Below are positions 41,797-53,253 of a DNA stretch of 64,000 nt, piece after piece (the stretch's first letter is position 1; every line of letters starts with the position of its first letter). The notes beneath the pieces are model-generated. The model ran no database searches, was not told the DNA's origin, and saw nothing but the letters and a program-made list of their open reading frames with translations. The DNA is taken from the NCBI GenBank assembly GCA_024220505.1, contig JAKZZE010000030.1, positions 124,001 through 188,000 on the forward strand. Direction: 5' to 3'. The stretch comes from Rhizopus arrhizus. Its lineage: Eukaryota; Mucoromycota; Mucoromycetes; Mucorales; Rhizopodaceae. The position numbers were made by a program, and so were the translations under genes.

Positions 41797-43859
41797 CTTG
41801 CGTATCTCTGCTACCGAAGAAAGGCTCACTCTCAGATTTGAGGAATTGGCGACCCATTTCTTTGATCAATACTGATGCCAAGGTCTTTACTCGTATTCTC
41901 AGTTCCCGTGCGAGATTGTGTGTTGATTCTCTCATCACACCTTTTCAAACTGGTTTTGTGTCTGGCCGCTTTATAGCAGACAATGGACTTTTGATGAAAC
42001 TGGTCATGGATCATGCTCGCTCGTCAAATTCCGATGCCCTAGGTCTCTTACTAGATCAAGAAAAAGCGTACGATCGTGTTCACCCGGATTACCTTCGACA
42101 AGTCCTTTTGCGTTTTGGCTTTCCTCAAACCTTTGTCGATAGCATTCTCGGTCTGTTCTTTGGCACACAATTGCGTCTCAATGTCAATGGCTTTTTGTCC
42201 AACCCGGTTCATCAACGCCGAGGGTTGCGACAGGGTGATCCCATCTCTCCTCTCCTCTTTAACCTTGCGTTTGAACCTCTTCTTCGCCGGACTCTGAGTG
42301 ATTCGACATATCAAGGTTACTCGCTGCCACGATCTCCTCGCTCTCCTTGCTCTGAACCTGTCAAGCTCTTGGCTTATGCGGATGACGTCCTCTTTTTGTT
42401 GAATGACCCATCTGACTTGACCTCCTTGCAAGAGCATTTGTCCTTATACTCCCGTGCATCGAATGCGCGAGTGAATTTCCACAAGACTGAGGCATTGTCC
42501 CTGTCTGGTGCTCGGTTAGATCCTGATTCTGTGTGGCATACACCACTATTGTCCCATCGGATTACCCGTTGGCATGACTGTCGCTCTCCTCAACCTGTCA
42601 TCTACCTGGGATACCCGCTTTCGACCAGCACTTCTCAACGCGACCGTTACCTGGAAACTATCTTGTGCAAAATCAAGTCGGCCAGTGTTCTCCATTCTCA
42701 ACGTTCGCTGTCTATACGTGGGAGGGTAACAATTGTCAACTCGCTTATTTTATCAAAGCTATGGCATATACTTCGAGTCGTTTCTGTTCCTCTCTCCTTT
42801 TTGGACAAGGTGCGGTCTATTGTTTCGTCGTTCTTGACATGGCGTCTGTTTCCCAGAATCGGCCTGGCCACTATGTGCCTTCCTCGCTCGTCTGGTGGTT
42901 TAGGTGCTTTGGACCCTCAGGTTCAGCAAGGTGCTCTACAGTTGCGTTGGATTCTCCCATTGCTATCTGTCGCGCCTATGAATAGTGATTCAGCCAGTTG
43001 GTCGTCGTCCGATATAACTAATTCAATTGTTCTACCTCGCCTGTTGGACTATATGCTTTTTCATTTGCAAGCTTGGTCCCCATCTATCATTTCTATCGAC
43101 CTCGATACTTTTGATATTCGTTTGCCATACCTGTTCAAAGATCTTCGTCCGCCGGCTTTACGTCTCCCAAATGGCATTTTCTCTCTGTTCTTCCGTTGTT
43201 TGGACATGCTGCCAAAACCATTTGACCATGTGGTAATCAACCCACAAACTGCTCTTCAGCTACCGATTTCTGCAGTCATACTTCCGGCTTCTTCTGTTCC
43301 ACTGTCAAAATCTCAGTCTTGTCTGCCTTGCTCAACTGCTTACAAGTTTGATGTATCTTCTAGCCGTCTTCAACCACGACTACATGCTGATATACATGTT
43401 CGGCCCAATCTCACCAAACGCTTTCTCAGGCTTGTTCGTCACGACAAAGTCCGCCTCGCGCCCTTCTTTGTTCGTGCTTGCATTCCACCAATGTATGCTT
43501 CTCAAGGACCTCATCCATTCAAACCAATTTCTCACGATTCAGTGGATGCTTCCCCCTTCTTGATTGACCTTGAATTGCTACCAGATGTCACTGGTATTGC
43601 GCTTACTTCCAAACTTTTCCGACGTCTTTGCCGCTCTGTTCCCGCATCAGAATTGTCTCTACCCTCTCACAAATGGACTCAATTTTGGAACTTTCCATTG
43701 TCTCATCATTGTCGAAACATCTGGTACAGGTTACTACATGGCAAAATCCCCTGCAGGACACTCTTGCACCGCATCATGCCGGTTGCGTTTACATCAGCTT
43801 GCTGTCCTGTGTGTCTTACGGAGGAAGATACGTTGGAGCACTTTCTCCTTTTGTGTCCC

Positions 43860-44255
43860 TGTGGTATTTACACATATAATAAAGTAATACTGTAAATTAC
43901 TACGAACAATGATCATCCAAATTAGGAATATCGGACATTGTATTATGCCACGTCAAATAAAATCATATCCCGATCCACTCCAGAATATTCTAACGAGTTC
44001 CTGAATCAGGATTAATAATTACTTCTTGATAAAAGATGTTAAACAATACCAATCATATAATTAACGCATCGTCTAATATCGATTAATAATCAATAATCAT
44101 GTACTGTGAATACTATTATTTAGCCGTGGATAGAAAAGTATAAATACCCTCATATTTTTAACTTGAATAAAGGACAATCTACTTTGAGTCTCACTTATTT
44201 TTATATTTGTTGATTGACTTAGTACTTTTTTATATTATAAACCTTAAATATCACA
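43860..44255 (+). repeat. 5' LTR of element G
   Basis: 396 bp, from TGTGGTATTTACAC to AAATATCACA, with a TATA-like GTATAAATACC near 44140. Confidence 0.95.
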
Positions 44256-46384
44256 TTTTTTTAAGTGAATACACTACGCTATTGTTCTAAAATCAAGATG
44301 TCTGCTACTGGTAACTCTACTCCTGCTACTCCCAATGCTTCTGCTCCCATTGACTACGCCATGGAACTGATCAACTCTCCTGAGCAAGCTGCTGATGCCG
44401 TCTTAAAGGAAACAGAAGATTACACTAGCTCTTTAAATGAGTTATCTATAAATGAAGATAACCGAGCCAATTCCTCTTCTTCTGAAGACAACTTATTGGA
44501 AATGAAAAATGCTAAAAGAATGGCATATGACCTTCTTGAACGAGTTCGAGTGGAACTCACTCGTATGTATGCAAATCCTCAGGCTTCTATGGAGGAAATT
44601 AACAAAGGAAGAGAGGTAGTTCAACAGGCTAAATACCGATATAACGGCATAGTTGAATTATACAATGAATGCAAGAAAAATAGGATGCATAAGCCTATAT
44701 TATCTCACGCTGGGAACTCTAGATCTGCTTTCAATAAGGAACATGCGTCACAAGACGAGTGGTCAAGTTTCAATAACAGCAAGATCAGCCGCTCTGAGCT
44801 TCCCATTCTTCATCTTTCGGTGGACAAGAAGGATTCTGACCCTGCTGACTGGAAATATTTCAACACAGTAGAAATATTTTTCAAGACATTTGAGCGCATT
44901 TTCAGGATCAATCAAGTCAATATCTTGGTCCACTGGCGTGACTACATGGCTTTATCCATTGGTGAAGCCAATTTAGATTGGTACCAAGAGACAATCGAAT
45001 CACACAGCCCTTCGTACTCTTGGGAAGAAGCCAAGGACATAATACGCAAGCACTTTGAAAACCCTGCTAAGGCAATTGAAATGTTTGGACGCCTACTTTC
45101 ATCCAAGCAAAGAAACAATGAAACGGTGTCTGACTTCACTGCTCGCTTCAACCGCCTTGCTCAAACCGCCCAATGCACGGATTCAAACATGCTTGCACGT
45201 ATATACATCAACTCTCTTCATGATGATTTAAACCTTCATATAAGAACGGTACTGTCATCCAACTATGGTGCTACTTTCCTGCAAGACATAAACTCAATTC
45301 GGGAAGTGGAAAAACTTGCTTCTGGTCTGGAAGTACACAAGCATCAACCTCATGTTGCTTCCGCCCCATACAAGAGCTCTAAAAGTGAACGCCATGGTTT
45401 CAAGGCTGCAAAAAGAGGTCATTCTGAGTCCTCAAATGGTGACTTTATAAAGAAACAAAAGAGTTCTAATGGTCACTTCACCTCTTCAAGCTCTTCTGAC
45501 TCCTCCAATCCCAAAAAGTGTCTCTATTGTAAAGATACATGGTTCAAGGGACATAAGTGCATGGAATTCTTTGCTCAAAAGAATAAAAGCACAATAAGAA
45601 AGATAGAAAAACGAAAAAAAGAAGTTAAAAAATTTGATCACCCCTCTACTAAGGCATGGAATGAATTTGCCAAGAGACAATCAAATAACAAGAAATCTAG
45701 TACTGATGATGAGCTAGAGGATAAAATGCAACTTGGTAAGTGCATAAGAGCAATAAAACAAGAAAAAAATGACTTGTTGACTCACAATTCCTTTTCTTTA
45801 TATACTCCTATTATCATCCAGACGAATAGAGCACTTGGTTTGATTGACACTGGTGCAGAAATATCAGTTATAAATAGAAAATTTATGGAAATAAATAAAG
45901 TTAAATTCTATCATAAAACTGGTCTTATTAATTTAGCTGGAAAAGACAATGTTGTAAAAAGAATTGGTATTACTGAACCACTTGAATTAAAGTATAATGG
46001 AAAAACATTCCATCATTCATTTGAGATTATGGATTTTAACGAAGATGACAAAAGTGATGTCATTCTTGGACTTGATATCTTAAGTCATTTGGGTATTGCT
46101 CTCACTGGAGTCGCTCATAATTGGGATGATAATGAAGTCATCTTTGATGATTCAATTGATGACACTGTTAAACCCAACAACTCTCCTGCTGGCACTGAGC
46201 ATGAACGAACCCAGTTCATAGAAAAAATTCAGCCTTTACTTACTGAAAATATGAACATACCCAAAGATGCATTCTGCACAGTACCTGAATCCATAATCCA
46301 CTTACCCACGGAAAAAGGAAAAATTGTAAATCATAAGCAATATCCCATAGCGTATAAATTGAAACCTGTCTTGGATGAAGCCAT

Positions 46385-46951
46385 TGTTGTAGAACAGTAA
46401 CTGATTGTAGTAGACATTGATAAATATAAGTCTTAATACAAGATCCTAATTAAATAAAATAAGATATAAGCTTATTTAAATAAGATCATACAATCAATTC
46501 CAATTAAACATATTCTTTTAGAATATGTTTTGTATTAATGAGAGTTCTTTTATAAGAAGAAGTATCAACTAAAATAACAAGATCCAATCCAATATCAGGA
46601 ATATTGCTAATCTTTCATATAATTGAAATAACGCGTAAAATAACGTTATTCAAATCAGTGAGGAATTCCCAGAATAAAAGATAATCTATGACAGACATAC
46701 AAAAGAACAAATGAAAAGTTTTCATAATCATAATTATAGATGACACTTGCTAAAGTACCTGAATATTAGAAGAACGCTTACAATAGAAGATATCAAGCCA
46801 CTCACTCAATAAGATATAAATACCTACCTTCAATTAGAATAATTTTTACTTTAACTTAAACTGAAATAAAGATCAGTCTCAAAAAGTACTTACACTGTTT
46901 CTTGATCTTTGTTTCTACCTTTTCCTCAACTACTTTTACCATTATACAACA
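46385..46951 (+). repeat. 5' LTR of element E
   Basis: 567 bp from TGTTGTAGAACAG to CCATTATACAACA, with a TATA-like ATATAAATACC near 46814. Confidence 0.95.
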
Positions 46952-46996
46952 TTTTACTTTTTGAATTTTGCTCTTTATTCTAAAGTTAAAATACGT

Positions 46997-48334
46997 ATGT
47001 CTGAAAACATTGCTACTGAATCAACTGATGGTTCACCTCCTCAATCTTCATCTCCGGAGTCTTCTTTGATGGCTCCTACTACTCAACTTGGTACTATGGC
47101 AAGTAAGTACGCGCATTCTGAAGCTACGCCTATGGAAGAAGATATTCCTCCTGTCTCACAAAAGCCTGAAGATATTGCTCGTAAAAGCCTTGAAATGATT
47201 AAGGATATGAAGAAACAAGCCTTATTGCTATTTGCTACCTATATGAATTCTAACAAGTCTGACCCGGATAGCCCTGAAACCTTGCAAGCTTTGTCTCTAT
47301 ATAGGGAATTTGAACAAAAGATTGTCGCTGCCAAAGAAGCTCATAAGTCTATGACTTCATTATTTGAAGAAAGACAAGATGCAAAAGACCTTGGTAACAA
47401 TCTTGGTTTAGTACGTTTAGTGGTTCCAAACGATCTTCCTGTGTTGCAACTCCGTGGTGAAACTTTATGGAGAAAGAAGGCAGACCCTTTTGACTCGGCC
47501 TATGACTTTTGCAATACGTTCGAAACTGTACTTCATGCCCATGGTCTATCTCTCAATTCAAATTGGGAACGTCTGCTGCCATTGTGTATGAATCCAGAAC
47601 AAGTATCCTGGTGTAGAGAAGCTTTGATGGATAAACGTTACACTTGGAAGGAAGTCCGCCCCATTGTTCTCGATCACTTTGACACACCATACAGAAAGTT
47701 TCTTTTAATGGTCGAGGTTGGTTCCATGCGTCAAGCCCCCTATGAAAGTAACAGAGAGTATTCAAACCGATTTCAAAAAATGCGAAGAGAAGCTGGTATG
47801 GAGGATGGAACTCAATTAGCTGTCACCTATTTCGCTTCCTTGAAGCCATCTGTCAAAACTGTAGCACAAGTGGCCATCTCTTCTCACCTCGGTGCTAAAC
47901 TCCCTGGTTCAATCAACCAAATAATTGATTTGGTCCTTGCCTCGGGTGAGGATTCTGCTTTCTCTATCAAGAACCCGCACAAGCGTGGAAGACTAACTGA
48001 TGAAGAACAAAGTTCTCGTGGTTCTCTTGGTACGACTAGTAAAGTTTCATCTGGAACTAATAAAGTCATCAACTTTGTCAAGTCAAATAATTCAAATCTC
48101 AATAAGGGTACTAATAAGCCTAAACCTTGTATGTATTGTGGTAAAGAATGGAACAAAGGCCACCGCTGTGAAGAATTTAAAGAGGCTAAGAAATCTTCTA
48201 ATAATGCCAAGGCAAAAGAAGGATTTTCTCTCTCTCGCGTCAACCGTATGGCGATCCGTTCAAATACCAATGAAGATTCTGAAAATGATGAAGATGTAAA
48301 CAACGGTCATCTAAACCGTATGGCTCTTGATTGA
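46997..48334 (+). CDS. Element E gag
   Basis: 445 residues from ATG 46997 (MSENIATESTDG) to TGA 48332-48334. The capsid-like region contains LRGETLWRKKADPFDSAYDF and FQKMRREAGMEDG, about residues 150-290. The zinc-knuckle-like CMYCGKEWNKGHRC lies near 377. The frame stays open beyond the TGA into protease. Confidence 0.9.
   Translation: MSENIATESTDGSPPQSSSPESSLMAPTTQLGTMASKYAHSEATPMEEDIPPVSQKPEDIARKSLEMIKDMKKQALLLFATYMNSNKSDPDSPETLQALSLYREFEQKIVAAKEAHKSMTSLFEERQDAKDLGNNLGLVRLVVPNDLPVLQLRGETLWRKKADPFDSAYDFCNTFETVLHAHGLSLNSNWERLLPLCMNPEQVSWCREALMDKRYTWKEVRPIVLDHFDTPYRKFLLMVEVGSMRQAPYESNREYSNRFQKMRREAGMEDGTQLAVTYFASLKPSVKTVAQVAISSHLGAKLPGSINQIIDLVLASGEDSAFSIKNPHKRGRLTDEEQSSRGSLGTTSKVSSGTNKVINFVKSNNSNLNKGTNKPKPCMYCGKEWNKGHRCEEFKEAKKSSNNAKAKEGFSLSRVNRMAIRSNTNEDSENDEDVNNGHLNRMALD
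48332..48334 (+). promoter_or_regulatory. In-frame UGA between gag and pol of element E, candidate readthrough site
   Basis: Context GAU-UGA-AAA-UUA. The same frame is open from 48335 to 51766. The first in-frame ATG after the stop (48431) would leave only four residues before the protease DTGAN motif, which makes reinitiation there an unattractive way to make a complete protease. Confidence 0.65.
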
Positions 48335-51300
48335 AAATTAAGAAATAAAGACATAACTGTTACTCGTGATTTTAAACTGACTAAAGATGATTCTATAAGC
48401 TTTCCTATCCTTGTAAATAATGTAAAAGCAATGACTATCTTAGATACAGGTGCAAATTTTTCGTCAATTAATAAAAAGTTTTGTCTAGAACATAATTTTC
48501 CTATTGTTCCATCTAAGGAAAAAGATGTAATAAAATTGGCTGATTCTGAATCTACTATTACACGAATTGGTACAATTGAATTAAACATCAGATGTAATGA
48601 AAAAAATTATACTCATAACTTCGAAGTAATGAACTTAACAAATGATCATGACATGAGTATAGGTACAGATTTTATGACTAAACTTGGAATCGGTCTTACT
48701 GGTTTACCATACAAATGGGATACTGATGAAGTAGACAATATTCAAGCTGCACAATCTAAATATAGTGACAATAGTGAGCTCTTAGAAGAAGTAGATAAGG
48801 AAATGTCAGAACTTGAAGACTGCCCCGCAGGAACTCCTGAACAATTTCAATCTGCTATAAATGATATTAAACCATTGATTCAATTAAATCAAGGCATACC
48901 TAAAGGTTCTTTTTGTACAATTCCAGAATCTGTTGTCTCAATTGAAACTCCAGAAAATGTAACATCTTATCGAAGTCCTTACCCGATCGCTTTAGTGTAT
49001 CATCAAGTTGTACAGGATCAGATTAATGAATGGCTGGATAATGGTGTCATAAAACGTGCTCCTGCTAACACTGAATGGAATTCGGCTTTAACTGTAGTAA
49101 AAAAGACAAATGCCAAGGGAGAAATAACTGGTTATCGTGTATGCCATGATCCTAGACATATTAATGCTCTTTTATCATCTATTGACCGAATGCCTTTACC
49201 AAAAATATCTGAACTCTTTGAAGAATTAAAAGGAGCTTCAGTATATTCCACTTTGGATCTTAAATCTGCATTTAACTCTTTAAGGTTGCGAGAGGATCAT
49301 GCTCATAAATTAGCATTCTCATGGAATAATGTACAATACGTGCCAATTGGTACTCCATTTGGTTTAAAACACGTATCTAGTGTGATGCAAAGAACAATGA
49401 GTATAGCACTTGAGAATATGCCCTTTGCTAGATGCTTTATCGATGATATAGTAGTCGCATCTACTTCAATTGAAGAACATAAACTACATTTAAAAGCAGT
49501 AATAAATAAGCTGACCAAAGTAAATCTCAAATTAAATCCTGATAAATGTAAATTCTTTCAAAATAAGATTAATTTACTTGGTTTTAGAATATCGCCTAAA
49601 GGTGTATCTCTTGACGTTCGTAAAGTTGCTAATGTACAAGATTTCCCTATACCTAAAACAGGAAAGGATATCATGAAGTATTGTGGTCTCATAAATTACT
49701 TCCGACCTCTTATCCCTAAAGCGTCCACACTCTTGGCTCCGCTGGATGCATTGAGGAATGAAAAATCACTTGAAAAATTATGGAACAGTAAACATCAAAC
49801 ATGCTTTGATAATCTTAAAAAGGTACTTTTGGAAGGTACAATCTTAGCCTATCCTGATTTAAATCGTCCTTTCTGTGTTGCCACTGATGCTTCTAACGTT
49901 GGTGTAGGTGTTGTTCTCTATCAAGTGATTGATGGAAAAATAAAATATATTTCCATGATGGCGAAAAGTCTCTCTAAAAGTGAACGTAACTATTCAGCTA
50001 CTAAGCGTGAATTATTAGCAGTAGTCTATGCATTAAAAAAGTTCCATAAATATCTCTGGGGTAATCACTTCACTCTATACACGGATCATAAAGCATTGAC
50101 CTATCTTCACACGCAAAAAATAGCAAACGTAATGCTGATCAATTGGCTGGATACTTTATTAAAGTATGATTTTAAAGTCGTTCATCTGCCAGGAATAGAT
50201 AATATCTTACCTGATACGCTTTCTCGTCTCTATGAAATTGAGAATCCTGTCAATGAACTGGGAGGGGATAATGCTCGTCTGCTTAACAGAACAGCTATAA
50301 AATTACCTAGTATTAATGACGGTGAATACATAACACCAGCGGATTCAGAAGAACGTAAAGAACTTCTTCTTAAAGAACATCTAAAAGGACACTTTGGTTC
50401 TGATGCAATCTACCATGCTTTAAAACGTAAAGGTATCTACTGGAATAATCTAAAAGAAGAAGCAGTAGAATTAGTAAAAAGTTGTGTACCCTGTCAACAA
50501 TTTAACATAATCAAAAAAGGTTATAACCCTTTAAGACCTATAACAGCCACATTACCTGGTGATAGTTGGGGTATCGATTTAGCTGGTCCCATGAAAACTT
50601 CCTTGAATGGCAACAATTACTTACTGATTATGGTTGACATTGCTACTCGTTACTGCATATTGAAACCTATCCCTGATAAACAATCTATGACAATTGTAAA
50701 AACATTAATCGATGTATTCTCTAATTATGGTTTTCCTCGTGTACTCCAATCTGATAATGGTGGTGAATTTGTAAATGAGCTTATGCAATTACTTGCTGAA
50801 AATGCTGGTTATGATCATAGACTCATATCTAGTTACCATCCCAGAGCTAATGGTGTAAGTGAACGTTGGGTACAAAGTGCTGTAAAAGCCATAAAGAAAC
50901 AAGTCGAAGGTGCTAAAGCAGACTGGGATTTATATGTTCCTTCTACACAACTCTACCTAAATAGCAAATATAATGAACGTACTAAGACGCCACCCTTCAC
51001 TTTAATGTTCGGTCGTAATCCAAATGACTTTGAAGATTTCAGTCAGGAAAAAGATGAAGCAACTAAGGAAGAATTAAATACAGAACTTTTAAAAAATATA
51101 AAAAAGATGACAGAAATTGTATTTCCTGCTATATACGAAAGAACAAAAATAATAACAAACAAACAAAAGGAAAAATTTGATGCGTCACATAAACTTGTAT
51201 CAATCCCCGAAAATAGTTATGTAATGGTAACAGTAAATTATAAAACAAATAAGCTTGATGCTCCATATGAGGGACCTTATAAAGTTAAAAGGATCACCCA

Positions 51301-51766
51301 AGGTGGATCATATGTGCTTGAAGATGAAAAGGGAGATTTATTACCTAAAAACTACCCACCATCTGCACTCAAGATGATATCACAGGATGAAGTAATATCC
51401 TCAAATAAATTCTATCAAGTTGAAGCCATCTTAACACATAAAAAAGTTAAAGGAAAATATATTTATAAGTGTAGATGGAAAGGTTATGATGAGAGTGAAG
51501 ATACCTGGGAACCTGCATCTCACTTTGCAGATCTTAAATTCATAACTGAATATTGGCAAAGAATTGGTATTGTCCCTGAAGACATTAAAACGAAATATAA
51601 AATTCTTGATAAAAAAGAAAAGTCAAATAATACAAATAAGGAATCTAATCCTCAGTCAAGTAAACGTAAAATACCAATAGACTTAAAAGAAACCAGCTAC
51701 TCTTCCACAACAATTAATGAGAAGAATAAGAGCCAAGGTAGACCTAAAAGATCTAAACGGTATTGA
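48335..51766 (+). CDS. Element E pol: protease, RT, RNase H, integrase, chromodomain
   Basis: Read from after the UGA. Protease LDTGANFSS lies near residue 35, RT FIDDIVVAS near 368 and RNase H TDASNVG near 513. The integrase zinc motif (H..H, CVPC) lies near 680-720. The integrase core is GIDLAG near 745, QSDNGGEF near 805 and GVSERW near 840. The chromodomain spans about 1026-1067 (FYQVEAI...YKCRWKGYDESEDTWE). The C-terminus is basic (GRPKRSKRY). No internal stop is present, so with matching LTRs this is a candidate active copy. Confidence 0.95.
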   Translation, partial: KLRNKDITVTRDFKLTKDDSISFPILVNNVKAMTILDTGANFSSINKKFCLEHNFPIVPSKEKDVIKLADSESTITRIGTIELNIRCNEKNYTHNFEVMNLTNDHDMSIGTDFMTKLGIGLTGLPYKWDTDEVDNIQAAQSKYSDNSELLEEVDKEMSELEDCPAGTPEQFQSAINDIKPLIQLNQGIPKGSFCTIPESVVSIETPENVTSYRSPYPIALVYHQVVQDQINEWLDNGVIKRAPANTEWNSALTVVKKTNAKGEITGYRVCHDPRHINALLSSIDRMPLPKISELFEELKGASVYSTLDLKSAFNSLRLREDHAHKLAFSWNNVQYVPIGTPFGLKHVSSVMQRTMSIALENMPFARCFIDDIVVASTSIEEHKLHLKAVINKLTKVNLKLNPDKCKFFQNKINLLGFRISPKGVSLDVRKVANVQDFPIPKTGKDIMKYCGLINYFRPLIPKASTLLAPLDALRNEKSLEKLWNSKHQTCFDNLKKVLLEGTILAYPDLNRPFCVATDASNVGVGVVLYQVIDGKIKYISMMAKSLSKSERNYSATKRELLAVVYALKKFHKYLWGNHFTLYTDHKALTYLHTQKIANVMLINWLDTLLKYDFKVVHLPGIDNILPDTLSRLYEIENPVNELGGDNARLLNRTAIKLPSINDGEYITPADSEERKELLLKEHLKGHFGSDAIYHALKRKGIYWNNLKEEAVELVKSCVPCQQFNIIKKGYNPLRPITATLPGDSWGIDLAGPMKTSLNGNNYLLIMVDIATRYCILKPIPDKQSMTIVKTLIDVFSNYGFPRVLQSDNGGEFVNELMQLLAENAGYDHRLISSYHPRANGVSERWVQSAVKAIKKQVEGAKADWDLYVPSTQLYLNSKYNERTKTPPFTLMFGRNPNDFEDFSQEKDEATKEELNTELLKNIKKMTEIVFPAIYERTKIITNKQKEKFDASHKLVSIPENSYVMVTVNYKTNKLDAPYEGPYKVKRITQGGSYVLEDEKGDLLPKNYPPSALKMISQDEVISSNKFYQVEAILTHKKVKGKYIYKCRWKGYDESEDTWEPASHFADLKFITEYWQRIGIVPEDIKTKYKILDKKEKSNNTNKESNPQSSKRKIPIDLKETSYSSTTINEKNKSQGRPKRSKRY

Positions 51767-51786
51767 TCATACCTGGGAGGGGATTA

Positions 51787-52353
51787 TGTTGTAGAACAGT
51801 AACTGATTGTAGTAGACATTGATAAATATAAGTCTTAATACAAGATCATAATTAAATAAAAATAAAATATAAGTTTATTTAAATAAGATTATACAATCAA
51901 TTCCAATTAAACATATTCTTTTAGAATATGTTTTGTATTAATGAGAGTTCTTTTATAAGAAGAAGTATCAACTAAAATAACAAGATCCAATCCAATATCA
52001 GGAATATTGCTAATCTTTCATATAATTGAAATAACGCGTAAATAACGTTATTCAAATCAGTGAGGAATTCCCAGAATAAAAGATAATCTATGACAGACAT
52101 ACAAAAGAACAAATGAAAAGTTTTCATAATCATAATTATAGATGACACTTGCTAAAGTACCTGAATATTAGAAGAACGCTTACAATAGAAGATATCAAGC
52201 CACTCACTCAATAAGATATAAATACCTACCTTCAATTAGAATAATTTTTACTTTAACTTAAACTGAAATAAAGATCAGTCTCAAAAAGTACTTACACTGT
52301 TTCTTGATCTTTGTTTCTACCTTTTCCTCAACTACTTTTACCATTATACAACA
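51787..52353 (+). repeat. 3' LTR of element E
   Basis: 567 bp, preceded by the polypurine tract and followed by the GCCAT duplication, after which element G RT coding resumes. Confidence 0.95.
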
Positions 52354-53253
52354 GCCATCAATAAATGGTTGGACAATGGTACCATCACAAAAGCTCCTGT
52401 AAATACAGCCTGGAATTCTCCATTAACTTTAGCTGATAAAAAGGATGCAAATGGAAATAAAACTGGAAAAAGACCATGTTTAGATCCTCGACATATAAAT
52501 GCTCTATTACCAGATGATAAATTTCCTATACCTCTCATAACGGATATTTTTCATGAATTATCTGGATCCTCAATCTTCACTACTTTGGATTTAACTGCTG
52601 CGTTTCATCGTTTTAAAATTCATGATGAAGACCAACCTAAAACCGCATTTACATATAACGGTCAGCAGTATATGTTTGTTGGTGCTCCTTTTGGGATAAA
52701 ATTCCTATCAAACGTATTCCAAAGAGTGATGACGCAGATATTTAAAGACATGCCCTTTGTACGAACTTTCATTGACGATATCGTTATAATGTCGAAAAAT
52801 ATGGAAGAGCATGCTGTACATGTAAAAGCTGCCATAGAAGCGCTTACCAGGGTGAATCTCGTTCTCAACGTTGATAAATGTCATTTTGCACAAAACTGTG
52901 TTTATTTACTCGGTTTTTGTATTTCTGCTAAAGGATCTTCGTTAGACACTCGTAAGCTAACAAATATAGAGGAATGGCCTAAACCTACATGTGGCACTGA
53001 TGTTCAGCGATTCCTAGGTGTTGTAAACTATTTTCGCGAACACATTCCTAAAGCAGCCATGTTAACTGCTCCTTTAGATCATCTTCGTAACAGCAAAATA
53101 ATAACTGAAAAGGATTGGACACCATTGCATCAAACTCATTTTGAGGCAATAAAGAAAGTTTTACTTTCTAATGTGGTATTAAGTCAACCTGATCTCCAAC
53201 AGCCATTCTTTGTTGCAACTGATGCTTCAAATTACGGTATTGGTGCTGTGCTA

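Larger units (their letters stand above)
46385..52353 (+). mobile_element. Ty3/gypsy chromodomain element E, complete, nested in G
   Basis: 5969 bp with 567-bp LTRs (46385-46951 and 51787-52353) that differ at only a few positions by eye. Target duplication is GCCAT (46380-46384 and 52354-52358). The polypurine tract GGGAGGGGATTA lies at 51775-51786. Gag and pol are in one frame, separated by UGA. Two solo LTRs of this family lie at 12064 and 41229. Confidence 0.97.
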